A stretch of DNA of 64,000 nt from Ecdyonurus torrentis (lineage: Eukaryota; Arthropoda; Insecta; Ephemeroptera; Heptageniidae): positions 42,266,331 through 42,330,330 of the forward strand of contig OX439132.1 in the NCBI GenBank assembly GCA_949318235.1. Direction: 5' to 3'. Positions within the stretch are counted from its first letter, which is position 1. Each line of letters begins with the position of its first letter. Both the position numbers and the translations under genes were made by a program. A model generated the notes under the pieces. It was given only the letters and a program-made list of their open reading frames with translations, ran no database searches and was not told the DNA's origin. Shown piece by piece: positions 17,683 through 35,940 of this stretch.

Positions 17683-18163
17683 TAGTTATTTATGTAAATT
17701 CCTTCACGTGTTTTGTGATATAAATGCTAATGTTTTTCTCTGGACTATTTCTTTAAAATACAGGCTAATAATACAGTCTAAAAAGAGAAAATCTACCCTA
17801 CTGGTTTAGCTATAATGCCGAGTAATATTTAGTGTATAGAGAAATGATTCTTTTATATATAATAATATATTTGCATGACCGCAAAAAATCCGAACAAAGT
17901 AAGTCAGGACGCTTGGTTGAGCTTTGCTTCATTTTTTTGTTTTTATAGAACTATAATTTTCAATTCCTCAACATTAAAGGTCTAAATCATCCTATATGCA
18001 AACGCATTTTTTTAAAATAAATTAATGTTTTTTCAATGCTTTATTAAATTTTAATTAAAGTTTTATTGTTACATGAAAGAACTTGTTTATTTTACTTAAA
18101 TGTATAAAAAAGCAGTAAGATTTTTAATTTAAAATAGACTTTTTGGAAATAAAAAAATCATTT

Positions 18164-19153
18164 TTAATGGTGCCTGTTGATGTGCTGCCTCAGTTGTCTT
18201 TGTTTGGCGAATGTACTTCTGCAAACCATGCAAATAAAAGGCGCCCATCTAACCCGTCGGAGATCCCGCCTGGGGTGTATTTGCCTACGTAGATGTGCAC
18301 TCAGAGAAGACCTTTGTTCTAGAGCTTGAGTGGGTGGGCTCACCACGGAGGCAACTGCTATGCCACTTCGATCCTCATGTAAACCTGAAGTAGGTGGGCT
18401 CACCACGGAGGCAACTGCTATGCCACTTCGATCCTCATGTGAATTTGAAGTAGGTGGGCTCACCACGGAGGAAACTGGTATGCCACTGCGATCCTCATGT
18501 AAACCTGAAGTAGGTGGGCTCACCACGGAGGCAACTGCTATGCCACTTCGATCCTCATGTGAATTTGAAGTAGGTGGGCTCACCACGGAGGAAACTGCTA
18601 TGCCACTTCGATCCTCATGTAAACCTGAAGTAGGTGGGCTCACCACGGAGGAAACTGCTATGCCACTTCGATCCTCATGTGAACCTGAAGGAGGTGGGCT
18701 CACCACGGAGGCAACTGGTATGCCACTGCGATCCTCATGTGAACCTGAAGTAGGTGGGCTCACCACGGAGGCAACTGCTATGCCACTTCGATCCTCATGT
18801 GAACCTGAAGTAGGTGGGCTCACCACGGAGGCAACTGCTATGCCACTTCGATCCTCATGTGAATTTGAAGTAGGTGGGCTCACCACGGAGGCAACTGGTA
18901 TGCCACTGCGATCCTCATGTAAACCTGAAGTAGGTGGGCTCACCACGGAGGCAACTGCTATGCCACTTCGATCCTCATGTAAACCTGAAGTAGGTGGGCT
19001 CACCACGGAGGCAACTGGTATGCCACTTCGATCCTCATGTGAACCTGAAGTAGGTGGGCTCACCACGGAGGCACCAGGGATGCGCACCTGCTGTTCACTC
19101 GTTCTAGAGTTTTCTCCCGTCTTGTCACTCATTTTTACACTGTCTGTAATCAA
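18164..19153 (-). CDS. Repeat-rich protein with C-terminal C2H2 zinc finger, copy 2
   Basis: Intronless ORF of 329 residues, paralogue of 2346-3584. The N-terminus is the same (alternative start at the second Met, MSDKTGEN). Twelve full 20-residue repeats follow, with much more variation than copy 1 (GSHED/GLHED/NSHED; IAVA/IPVA/IAVS; one PPPSG). Then come the Arg-rich segment and a C2H2 finger with C308, C311, H324 and H328. The finger differs from copy 1 (ICMVCRSTFAKQRQ against LCYICKSTFANTKQ) yet keeps the zinc ligands, the Phe and the Leu. The C-terminus stops four residues after the finger's first His-loop, shorter than copy 1. Retention of the finger despite many substitutions is mild evidence of selection. 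Function unknown. Confidence 0.6.
   Translation of the reverse strand: MITDSVKMSDKTGENSRTSEQQVRIPGASVVSPPTSGSHEDRSGIPVASVVSPPTSGLHEDRSGIAVASVVSPPTSGLHEDRSGIPVASVVSPPTSNSHEDRSGIAVASVVSPPTSGSHEDRSGIAVASVVSPPTSGSHEDRSGIPVASVVSPPPSGSHEDRSGIAVSSVVSPPTSGLHEDRSGIAVSSVVSPPTSNSHEDRSGIAVASVVSPPTSGLHEDRSGIPVSSVVSPPTSNSHEDRSGIAVASVVSPPTSGLHEDRSGIAVASVVSPPTQALEQRSSLSAHLRRQIHPRRDLRRVRWAPFICMVCRSTFAKQRQLRQHINRHH
18330..19075. repeat. 60-bp minisatellite, 12 full units, heterogeneous, copy 2
   Basis: Same 60-bp unit as copy 1. Variants mix at a few sites (GAACCT/AAACCT/GAATTT; GCAACTGCT/GAAACTGCT/GCAACTGGT; CTTCG/CTGCG). Neighbouring units alternate between types, giving hints of two-unit patterns. Confidence 0.97.
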
Positions 19154-21933
19154 CAGTTAATATAAAGTAAAAAAAAAATACTATAGTTAGTTGGAATTAC
19201 TGCAGTGTTTTTCTCAAAAGTAAAAAAGAACTCTAAAATTGCAATGTTAAATAAGCTGCAGTCCCGCGCATTTTTTTTTAATTGCTTGCCTCTGAAAAGT
19301 GCTAAGTCACTGCTGATATAAAGTATGGTACGATAAAATAAAAATCTATTAATAAAAGTATGGATTTATATAAAAAATATCCGATTTATCTAAAATGTAA
19401 AAAAAATGTTGTTTTTTTGTTGTTTTTTATGTGCGTAGCAAAAAAAAAGTATAATTTAATATTATTATTAATTTAAGTTATTTGCTTCCCTGACCAAAAA
19501 ATGAAGACATGAAAGTATACAAAACCAAACTTTCTAAATCAGGTTAAAACTTTATAAAAAATTATTAAAAAATAAATTAAAACCTAATAATAATTTCTAC
19601 GTATTTAATTACAGTACAATACATGATGCATTGTATTTCTGACTAAATAGATGAAATTGCATTTATTATTTCTTAATATTTATTATTGCTATTCCATTTG
19701 CATATTCCATACCAATATAATGTGTATTATATATTTATATAAGACGAACATATATTTTTAGCCCAGAATTAAACAAGTAATTTTTTTTTAACATTCAAGT
19801 AATTTACTATAAACCACATACCTTATATATTTATTAAGATCTAGTTTAATTTGAGCGATGGCTAGTCGATTTATATTTAAAACCAGTGCGTAGAAACAGC
19901 AAAAGAACTATGTAAAGATATTTAAATTTGCAGTGTGTCAACAAATTGTAGTTTCAAAAGGCATTGTTGGAAATATCAATAACAGTTTGTTTTTTTAATT
20001 GAAGATTTAAAAAATACTAATACAGCAGGCAGGCATTTTATTTATTTATTTTATTCTTTTTTTTTTCAACCGCCACCCGCACTGGCTGCACTACGTATCA
20101 CTCTTGCAATAGTTTTAATTGCTTTCATGAAAAATGTATTTTTAGTTTTATAATATCTGTGTGAAATTCACACAGATATTATAATATCTCTGTGAATAAA
20201 TCATGAGCTCTAATATTTTTATTTCAATATTTTTACTCACTAATTTTACTTCACTTGAAATACTATAATGTGCACATGTAACCCAGAGTAGGCCCAATAA
20301 ATAGGGGAATGAGGGGATATTAATGCACAATCTGTGAAATAGTAGTCTTTATTTAATGTCAGCGATTTGTATGTAAAATGATACAAATGAATTAAATGAA
20401 CGCAAATTTAGCAAGTAAAAGATACAACTTACATGCAAAATTACAAACAAAAAAGTAGTTCCACAATAAAAAAATTCATATACGAAAGAGAAGATATTGA
20501 TAATATTTAATTTATTTTTTACTTTCACTTATTATGGCTATTATGTGAAAAAAGAAATTCTTTATTTTTTTTTGTTTTTATATTTATTTATTATCATTTT
20601 TAATTTTTTTGCTCATAACGGTATTATAGTGTAAATAATTACAATTTATAAACTATAGCTGATTTTTTTTAAATCTTCCAATTAATTTCAATTAATCTCA
20701 TTTTGTCCTCCCGAATAAAATTACAACTTGTTCTAGAAATACTATATTATATAGTAGTAATTTAGTAGGTACAAACAATAAGCTAGATATTCAGAGAATT
20801 TATTAGCTGTGAAAACGAGCAATAGAATGTTTAAAAACTCAAATTATGTTTAACTTTTACGAACCGAAAGCAGCATAAACTTTATAATGAGCTTAATTAA
20901 CCGGTAATCTACCCATGCCAATAACGTGTGCTTACGTAAGTATCACGGCATCGTAAAGAAATCTTTATTTAATATGTCTTGTTTATATCTCTACTATATG
21001 TATAATTAACTATAATATCGGCATATTTATGTCCCAAAATCTTAACTCTATAGGTTACACGGCAGCACACTGACCATGCAGCTTATTGCAGGGACTAACA
21101 TTCGATAAGAATCTAAATTACACTGTAATCACTTGTTGTGCAATAAGGAAAGGTGAACATACTCTTGCTTCGAGTGTTCAATAACAATTGCTGTAAATCG
21201 TATTGATAAAGTGAGATAATTATAAGGAAAGTATATTATATATATATAATATATTTATATATATATATTCATTTAATATATTTATATATATATAAACTTC
21301 CTAATCATCCACACGTATGCCAAACATGCCTTTCTCGCCAAAAGCTACATCCGGGGTGCTAAACCAATGATCATGCTATAAACGGACTAGCCAATCACAG
21401 TTGATTTTTCATAGTTAATTACACTGCATCCGCTTGAAATAATATTGGGAGAACTTATGTATTATTACTATTATATAAAAAAAAAGAAAAAAAAGTATGA
21501 AACATTGTGTTGCTAAGACAAGGTTTAGGCCTGACAATAGTTTAATAATATAGCATATTAGCTCACTCCTTACTCCCGACCTAACCCTTTATAGTATTAT
21601 TCCATAAGATCGATACATCTATTCTTGATACAATTATGTTATATATTACGTAATAATTTAAGTTTTTTTTTTGTGCACATTTTTTAGTGCTGAGAAAATT
21701 GCATTTTAGTTATTACATGTAAACATGTTTATGTTGAAATCACTTGAAATGCAACATAAAAACCTATGCATTTTTTTTTGTATTACTATTTGTTATACTA
21801 TTGTGTATTATTATTCCACTGATAACACAATAAGTTAGTCATGTCAGTGTGATAAATAATACTCATATTCATTAAATTGAAGGGAGTGAATCTTAATCTA
21901 AATCAATTACCAGCCTTTAATACTATTTTATGA
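19154..21933. other. Non-coding spacer, copy 2
   Basis: Near-identical to 3585-6388, including the 16-bp palindrome at 20150-20182 and the TA-rich stretch at ~21235-21292. No gene recognised. Confidence 0.7.
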
Positions 21934-22501
21934 TGTTCGTAAACTCTGTTGCTTGCTCCAAAAATTGCGCAATGAGGAAGGTGAATTGAAAAATTTTTGT
22001 TGAGTTTATGATATTTTTGGAAAAAGCTTTAAAAACTTTTGAGGCGCTATTTTTTCTTAGGACGATTGGAGCATGCGAAGTATTTTTAATTAATTTTTGA
22101 AAATCGACCTTAAAAGCCTGTGACGTCATTAGTCCACTTTTTTCTCGGCAAATACTAATCGTTCGAGGTTCAGTAACCAGTTTAATGAAATCAGCTCATC
22201 CTCAGGATTTCAAAAAACTGGCTACTGAACATTCTACGGTCAATACTTTCCGAAATAAATGCCCGATTGATGACGTCACAGGCTTTTTAGGTCGATTTTC
22301 AAAAATAAATTAAAAATACTTAATCCCATGCTCCAATCGTTCTAAGAAAAAAAAAGCGCCTCAAAATTTTTTAACGCTTTTTTTAAAAATGTCATAAAAA
22401 GTGGGGGTTAAAAAAATTCACCTGCCTCAATCCATTTAAAAAGAATTCGGTGATCGTCACTTTTTCGTAGTTTGGAGCACATAAAACGGAGTTTATGAAC
22501 A
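21934..22501. mobile_element. Foldback MITE, copy 2 of 6389-6955
   Basis: Same inverted ends and the same two TGACGTCA octamers (22121-22128 and 22271-22278). It has only a few substitutions relative to copy 1. Confidence 0.85.
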
Positions 22502-23108
22502 CTATTAATTATAATCATTAATGCACTTTATTTGAAAAAAGCACTATAATTGCGGCATTATAATAAAATATATTTCAAATTTTAAATAAGTTAAGTTTAT
22601 TTATTTTATTATTCTTACATCGTCATTTATTTAATAATTTTTAACTGAATAATAATTAAGATAATTTATTTTGAAATATAATTTTTACCCTTGAGATTGT
22701 TAATGTGTTTTTATCTCACTGCTGGTTATTGTTTGTTCACAATTGTATATAATTAATTATATGATTTAATTTAGATAACTGATTATTAAAACAGATGTTT
22801 TAAGACACAGTTTTTCTATGTGAGAAGCAAATAAATATGCAAGATTGAGTCAAACCATCATACAGACAATCTCACAGGTAAATATATAACCTAAAGCTCT
22901 TTTTAATCAAAATATTTGAGGTTCATAGTTCTTTGAATTTAGTTTTATGAACGATCACTATTATATTTATTAAAAAAGTAATAATACGACTTATACGTCT
23001 AAATTTATATTACTGCTTTATTATAAACTTGCGGAAAAATTCAAGTATTTCACATAGAAAGCATTACAAAAATTTGTGTAAATTGCATAAATATATATAT
23101 ATACACAC
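22502..23108. other. Non-coding spacer, copy 2
   Basis: Counterpart of 6956-7554; nothing recognised. Confidence 0.6.
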
Positions 23109-23398
23109 ACACCCTAAAAATTGGTGCATTACTTTAGTTACGAATACTAACCTATTTAAGATATACACTTTTAAGCTATTATGAGTAGCTAAAATAATGC
23201 ATTTCAGCAAATTACTTTAAATAGTTATTTTAACTTAAAATAGCTTAAAAACACTTTAAAAAACTTAAAACAACTTAAATTCGCTATTTTAATAACTTGC
23301 TAAAATGAATTATTTTAGCTACTTATAATAACTTAAAAGTGATTATCTTAAATAAGTTACTATTCGTAACTAAAGTAATGCACCATTTTTTAGAGTGT
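23109..23398. mobile_element. Foldback MITE upstream of CAP copy 2
   Basis: Counterpart of 7555-7840, with ACACCCTAAAAA and its inverse at the ends; a few extra bases (TATTTAAG) in the left arm. Confidence 0.85.
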
Positions 23399-23435
23399 AT
23401 AAAATTAAGATTTCTTTATTGACCCAGGCAGTTAT

Positions 23436-23475
23436 ATATAATATATATATCTATATATATATATCTATATATCTA

Positions 23476-23534
<59 letters not shown>

Positions 23535-23570
23535 TATTTATATATATATGTATATATATATATATACACC
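23436..23570. repeat. (TA)n tract upstream of CAP copy 2
   Basis: TA run with CTATATAT interruptions at its left side; longer and less pure than in copy 1. Confidence 0.95.
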
Positions 23571-23733
23571 AGAATAAAATTATTCCAAACTGCATTTTAA
23601 GTCACACTTTACCTTTTTTAAAGAATTATATAAGTTATATAGTTTTCAACGGTTATAGTTCATAATCATGTGAATCCAGTTTACTGATTTTATTTCTTAC
23701 ATAATTACCATTGATTTTATTCAATTTTTCAGA

Positions 23734-29686
<5,953 letters not shown>

Positions 29687-29687
29687 T

Positions 29688-29703
29688 AATAAAGAAAAAT
29701 AAA
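29688..29703 (+). terminator. Poly(A) signals of CAP copy 2
   Basis: AATAAA at 29688-29693 and 29698-29703, just after the stop, as in copy 1. Confidence 0.5.
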
Positions 29704-29849
29704 CATTTTTCCGTACCTAAAATTACACATTAACTTTTATTTTCCAATTCCTATATTTTTCATATGTATACATTCACATTTATGATACAAAATTAGATAA
29801 TAAAAGCATATCATATGCTGTAAATTTATTGATAGACAGTGATATATAT

Positions 29850-29882
<33 letters not shown>

Positions 29883-30020
29883 TTATTAAACCCAATAATT
29901 ATTGAATGCCTCAAACAAGTTATATAGATAGGTCTCAATCAGTGTACAGAACTAGAGAATAAATTATCATTTTGCATATTATTCTCTTTTACTTCTGTAC
30001 ATCGCAGCTTTAACAAAAAA

Positions 30021-30137
30021 AATGTATGTCATACCAAAGTCTGAGAAGAGCTCAGACGACGGTCCAGGAAGTCTTCAGCTCGGACTTCTTCGTAACTGGT
30101 TACTATGCCGCCTATAAAGACGGAACGGTTTACAACT
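30021..30137 (+). repeat. Truncated exon-like module (A'), copy 2, broken by a LINE
   Basis: Matches 15165-15284 as far as CGGTTTACA. It has eight A rather than seven in the A-run and is interrupted by the LINE tail at ~30139; the remainder (AAAGAGAAGCCTTGACTG) resumes at ~30707. Confidence 0.75.
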
Positions 30138-30138
30138 A

Positions 30139-30702
30139 AAAAATCTTGCAAAATCTGTTATTTTAGTTGATGAGTTTAATACTATTGTAAATCTTGAAAA
30201 AAGATCTCATTCTCATAATACGAGACAACAGCTTTTAGAGCCGGTTGTTCTACCTAAATTTAAAAATAGATACGGAGAGCGGACAATGAGTGTTCAACTA
30301 CCGCTCATTTGTAATGCCCTACCTAAATATATCAAGGATTCGAAGGGTAAAAAAGAAATAGAAGAAAAAGTAAAAAGATGGTATATATGTTATTAGGTTA
30401 TAATTGTTTTGTTGTTTCTAATTGATAAAAAAAAATAATTAAATAATAATAATAAAAATATATATAATACAAAAAAATAATAAAAAAATAATGATAATAA
30501 TAAAAAAAAAAAAAAAAAAAAAAAAAAGAAAGAAAGAAAAGAAATGTGCTGATTTTGTTTTTATGTACTGTTGTAATATGGTTTATGCTTACTAACAATT
30601 TTTCATATTATGTTGATTAAGCACCCACCGATAAGACTTCATTGTCTTGGTGGGACTTATGTATGTACTCTTATTTTTTATTAATAAAAAAAAAAAAAAA
30701 AA
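30139..30702 (+). mobile_element. 5'-truncated non-LTR retrotransposon (LINE) 3' end
   Basis: Absent from copy 1. Carries the C-terminal codons of a LINE reverse-transcriptase ORF, a ~300-bp 3'UTR with TAA/AAT-rich and GAAAGAAAG runs, and ends TTTTTATTAATAAAAAAA with a poly(A) tail of about 19. 5' truncation plus a poly(A) end is typical of target-primed reverse transcription. A target duplication could not be set with confidence. It inserted after the segmental duplication. Confidence 0.85.
30142..30396 (+). pseudogene. C-terminal fragment of a LINE reverse transcriptase ORF
   Basis: About 85 codons ending TAG at 30394-30396. The motif pattern R-S-H-S-H-N-T-R near the start, then P-K-F-K-N-R-Y-G-E-R-T, S-V-Q-L-P, C-N-A-L-P and a final charged stretch ending KRWYICY is the familiar tail of Jockey/CR1-type LINE ORF2 proteins. 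No catalytic core remains. Confidence 0.8.
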
Positions 30703-31448
30703 AACTTAAAGAGAAGCCTTGACTGATCAATCTTAACAGTACTAGATAGAGAGCAAGGTGTTGAGAGAATCAATATATTATAAAATTTAAAAATATAATT
30801 TATAAATTTAAACAAATTGTCATTTTTTATGGTTGTCTTTGATATGCTTAAGTATGTATTTCGGGTCTGTGAATGTACTTTTGCACCAAAAAATATAATT
30901 TGCGCTCATCTAACATAACGCCGAGCGTGTTAATCCCACCTAGGCTGTGGTGAAATAGTGAAACTCTTGCTTTTGTTGTGACCTCTGATACTTTTTGCTC
31001 CAAAACTAAGAAAAGTGAACAAAAACACGAAGAAGTACAACTAAATTAAAATTAAAATCTAAATGAGGTGTATAATCATTATAGTTTTATTTAAGCCATG
31101 AAATAAGATTTGCATTATTTTGTTTCAATAAAAACATTGCACTGTATTACTATATAGTAATCTTTTGCGGAAAGCTATCGTTATCGTGGCGATTGCACAC
31201 AAATAACAAAATCATTACAGTGTAAAGCTAAAATAAAGTATCAATATGATTACAGAAATTTTGGGGATTGATTTCAAGACTGAAATAATGAAAAATATAT
31301 TTTTTTACAGGTCATTCAAGAAAAGTGTTAAAACTGTATATGTTTAATTAAAAAATACATTTATTAATTACCCACAAAATGCATACTCAACTTAATTTCT
31401 ATACATTTTCTTTACAAAAATTAAATATAAAATATTTTAAATTTAAAT

Positions 31449-31640
<192 letters not shown>

Positions 31641-31773
31641 ATAGAACCTAATAATGATTAATTTACCCCATAGAAGTCATCTTAGTTAGGTATCAATCAG
31701 TCTACAGAAAAATTCAAATTTCGCAAATGTTAATTAACTCTTATATACCTAAAGCTCTTAAAAAGAATAAAAA

Positions 31774-32132
31774 ATGTATGTTTAACCAAAGTCTGAGAAA
31801 AGCTCAGACGACGGTCCAGGAAGCTCACGGAGAGTTCATTGCTTACATTCTACAGCTGCAGTGCAAGTATCAACAACTGTACCTCTACCTAGGACATGGT
31901 TCTACTTAAGGCGAGCCTGCCATGCCTAGTATCCATCTAACAGCAGCCGGAGTAATCTCAACGGATACTCATTAATTAAGACGTTAACTTTCGGTGCCGC
32001 ATTTCGCTCCATTATGCAAACATCCTCGAACACCGTACTCAAATACCCTGCGTGCAACGGTCGTCACTGACCAAATGGTTTATGCAGGCACAGAGGTAAG
32101 CTCGCTCTCCGGGCTCAGAGACCACTGGCAAA
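31774..32132 (+). repeat. Exon-like GC-richer module, copy A2
   Basis: Counterpart of 16272-16634 with a handful of substitutions; keeps the GTCTGAG hairpin and the ACAGAG|GTAAGC donor-like end. Confidence 0.8.
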
Positions 32133-32261
32133 GGTAATTACTGACTTTAAACTATTTAAGTGTCTATAGTTTATAGTATTATAATAAAGCATTAGGATTT
32201 CTTACCATTTTTTTCCAATTGAGTAGAATCATGATATAATTAAGTTATATCATGGTAGAAG

Positions 32262-32590
32262 ACTTGCAAAAGTAGGTTGAGTGAGAAAATAAACAAACTC
32301 GCAGCTCAAGATGACTAATAAATTGCTATAGCAGACGACTTTGTGTTACTGTCTCAATTTAATATGCTTTCTTATGGGTCAATTAAGCAGCTATAACTTG
32401 AGCTTAGAATTTTTTCAAAGCTGAACTTTTATGTTAGCTTATTAAGAATCAAAACTTTTATTTTCATGGATTAAATTGAGACAAGAAGACAAAGTCGTGT
32501 GCTAAGCTAACACATTAACAGTTCTGTTGAGCTGTTAGTTTTTTTTTCTTCTTTTCACTACACCTACTTTTGTAAGTCTTCTATTTGCTG
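32262..32590. mobile_element. MITE at right edge of copy 2
   Basis: Starts AGACTTGCAAAAGTAGGTTG and ends CACTACACCTACTTTTGTAAGTCT, giving a cleaner TIR than 16733-17208. Internal deletion of ~150 bp relative to copy 1. Confidence 0.8.
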
Positions 32591-33479
32591 ATAAATCGTA
32601 AGTTAGAGTGTAAAGTATCATATAATAATGGAAATAAATATTTAAAAAAAATTAATTTTGAAAGTTACAGTTAATATTACAGCAATAATTTCATGTTTCA
32701 AAATAAAGAATAATTTTAAAAAATATGTATACCGGGTGACTACAAAATTTCCTACGATTTCAAGATGCTATAAAAATTAGAACTTTTATTATTTTTTTAA
32801 CTTTTATTCAACAAATTAAAGTTTGAATTTACACATTTTTAAAGCTTAAAATAAAATTCGGTTGCGTTGCTTGGTTCTTTTGCGAGATGCTAAAAAGTAA
32901 AAGACGAGCTTGGGCCGTAAAAATTACACTTCTGGGCACCAAATCCAGCTAGAAAAAATGTTGTATAAATATGTATATATATTATACATTCAATTTCATG
33001 TGATATATATATGAATATCATATATTCGATATATATTCAATATCGCGCAACTATCGAGCAGTTTGGTGATCATACAGAATATTGATTTTGATTCGTATTC
33101 TAAAAGTAGTAGCACATTAGGGTATGTACGCATGACGTCATTCTGAGTGCTTTTCGATGCTGTCAAATAAATTGCGAAGTATATTTAAACTGCCAATTCG
33201 TGCCACTTTCCTATACCGGCCAGTGTTATTTAGTACTCACTTATGACATAGACTTTAACATGGATGAAATCACCCTATCAACCACAATATATATAATATG
33301 TATATATATATATATATATATATAACCTTTAATTCTATTGATAAAATTATACGATTAAATTGTATTGACTATATGGCGTAAATTCATTTTGAAATCTTTA
33401 CTCTTCTAAAGCACTACACACTGCGGTCACCAAACCAAGTACTTTAATTACTGACAGAGACCTTCGATGCTTGACTATA
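32591..33479. other. Gene-free spacer
   Basis: AT-rich; a (TA)n run lies at ~33297-33323. No ORF, RNA gene or recognised repeat. Confidence 0.5.
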
Positions 33480-34200
33480 GGTATCACACAAGAATATTAC
33501 CTGCAACACGTCATTCTGTATGTGCAAAGTTTCTAATACGGATCCACTTACATTAGTTTTTTTTTACTATTTTATTTTATTTAATCTCGGCTCTTGGTAA
33601 AGTATTTAAAAATATTGATTACAAACCCAAGTTTTAACTCTACCAAACGTAACTTAACTTTGATGATCTCAAAAACTGAGATAATAACTTAAAAATATCT
33701 CGACCTAATATTTTTGAAAAAAAAAAAATTAATTTCAAAAGGTTTTAATTTATAAGCAGTTCTAAACAAATCGGCAATTTTTTAAGTATAGCTTTTGTGT
33801 GGGTTGCTAACAACCCAGCGTGCATGTATTTGTCTTTTATCAGTTTTTAAAATTAGGTTTATGAGTGTTGTTCTATGTACACTAATTCTATGTCTTTTTC
33901 CTTAAAACTGTTTTGTATTTACATTTTTTTTAACCCAAGGGAGAGAAGGCCGATATGTTCATTGTTCTGTACCCAACTATGTATTGCAATTGTGTAATTG
34001 TGTTTTCAAAATAGAACCCTTTCTGAATCTGAAATATATATTATGTGTTTTATTACCCTTTTTTTCTATTTTATAATATAGGTTTCGAGACAGCCAATGG
34101 ATTAATTACTTGTGCCTTATGTATGTATGATTAATGATTAGAACAATAAAAACCTTCAAAACTGAAATCTGAAAATATTATTATTATTTATTTTTCGTAT
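33480..34200 (-). repeat. Diverged outlying copy of the array's C-D segment
   Basis: Order and motifs (CAACACGTCATTCTGTATGTGCAAA, GTTGCTAACAACCC..GTGCATGT, AGAGAAGGCCGATATGTTCATTGT, GTGCCTTATG) match 44220-44640 and the reverse of 37620-38250. Many substitutions make it the oldest member of the family in the window. Confidence 0.7.
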
Positions 34201-35191
34201 TTAAAATAATGTGCATTTCCCAATAAAAGTATCCATTATTCTCTAATTTTTTATTATTATTTTATTTCAGAAAAACGTGAATTCTGTTTTATTCGGAAAT
34301 ATACAATTATGTTTTATTTATCATTATAATTGTAACAATTTTATGTCTCCTTTATTCGCAAACATATCTTAAATTAATTATTTTATATTTATCAAGATAT
34401 GTCTGTATGTATGTGTATAATAGAAATACTCGATACAAAATATTATATGTTTCGGAAATAATTTAAATATACAAAATGAAAAAAATACGACGTGTTTTTT
34501 AAATAACAATATTAAATAATATTAATAATGTAACTTTTACTAATAATAGTAAAAGTTTGAATTTTGAAATTATACAATAAAGCAAAAAGAGCTCTTTTAA
34601 ACTTTAAAAAAACAAGAGAAGTAATATGAAAAAAAAAAAGAAGTTGCATGCATAACTATACAAATATTATAAGAAATGATATAAATTCTTTCTCGTCCTA
34701 TTAAAAATGTATAATAATTATTACGATGTTAAGAAACTTTAAAAGGTTCACAGAAAAAAACAACATAAAAATAGCAAAATAGAAGGTACCATAATTATTT
34801 CTTTAAAAACTTTTAGACACTGTTACTTATGTTCTTGCTTTGACTAAACCTCAGTGAATTACATTTTCTTGAACGGGGGTAGGAAAATGCAAGTAGAAAA
34901 CTTTCAGTCAAAGTTAAAACTCTCCAACAGTGTTTCTACATTCGTCCAGAATTATTTCAACAATTAATAAAACAAAAGAAACGGTAACTGTCTTTTAGCG
35001 TAATGACTACCACCTCACTTGAAATAACATTTGAATTTCAAGTTATTTTAAATAATTAAGCATTATTTTATAATAATATTATATAAACCAATATATTTTT
35101 TTTCTAAATAATTTTTAACGATCAAAAAAAAAATGGCGTGCAAGTTGTCAGCACTTTTATTTTTCTTTTCTTTTCTTTTCTTTTTTTTTCT
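34201..35191. other. Gene-free AT-rich spacer
   Basis: Nothing recognised other than poly-A/T runs. One direct short motif (AAATAACATTTGAATTTCAAGTTATTT, ~35023) is self-complementary. Confidence 0.5.
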
Positions 35192-35503
35192 CTTTCCTTT
35201 CCTTTCCTTTCCTTTTCTTTCCTTTCCTTTCCTTTCCTTTCCTTTCCTTTCCTTTCCTTTCCTTTCCTTTCCTTTCCTTTCCTTTCCTTTCCTTTCCTTT
35301 CCTTTCCTTTCCTTTCCTTTCCTTTCCTTTCCTTTCCTTTCCTTTCCTTTCCTTTCCTTTCCTTTCCTTTCCTTTCCTTTCCTTTCCTTTCCTTTCCTTT
35401 CCTTTCCTTTCCTTTCCTTTCCTTTCCTTTCCTTTCCTTTCCTTTCCTTTCCTTTCCTTTCCTTTCCTTTCCTTTCCTTTCCTTTCCTTTCCTTTCCTTT
35501 CCT
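35192..35503. repeat. (TTTCC)n pentanucleotide tract, ~62 units
   Basis: 312 bp of TTTCC with one T-rich variant near 35215, preceded by a CTTTT-rich stretch from 35160. All overlapping Lys-Gly-Lys-Glu-Arg and Pro-Phe-Leu-Ser-Phe ORFs on both strands come from the pentanucleotide. It sits exactly at the left edge of the inverted array. Confidence 0.97.
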
Positions 35504-35940
35504 AAATACTGCACTGCCAGCGATGCCAATGTTGAAAAACTTCAAAAAAATTAAAAAAAATATATATATTTTTTTTAAATAACTCAATATTTGATACGCT
35601 TATATAAAAAAAAAAATGTTGAAATGCAACCAAAATTATTAATGAAAAACAGTAATAAGTGCTCTTTCTTTTGATATGCATTTTGTGGGAGAAGAAATCC
35701 ATCGCATTTTCTGATTTTGACAATTTTCAAAATTTTAAATAAATGGCTGATATATGAAATTTACTTTAAAAGTCCTTCATATTAAAAAAATATTTTTTAG
35801 AACCAAATAATTATTGAATGCTAAACATAAGAAATATAAATAGCCAAAATAGATCGCAATAAGTCTAAAGAACTAGAGAAAAATTATTATTTTATATGTT
35901 ATTCACTTTTACTTCTGTACATCGCAGCTCTAACAAAAAA

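Noticed and set aside
35063..35587. ORFs of 135-174 codons on both strands made of KGKER or FPFLS repeats
   Set aside because: Produced by the stop-free (TTTCC)n tract; five frames are open at once.
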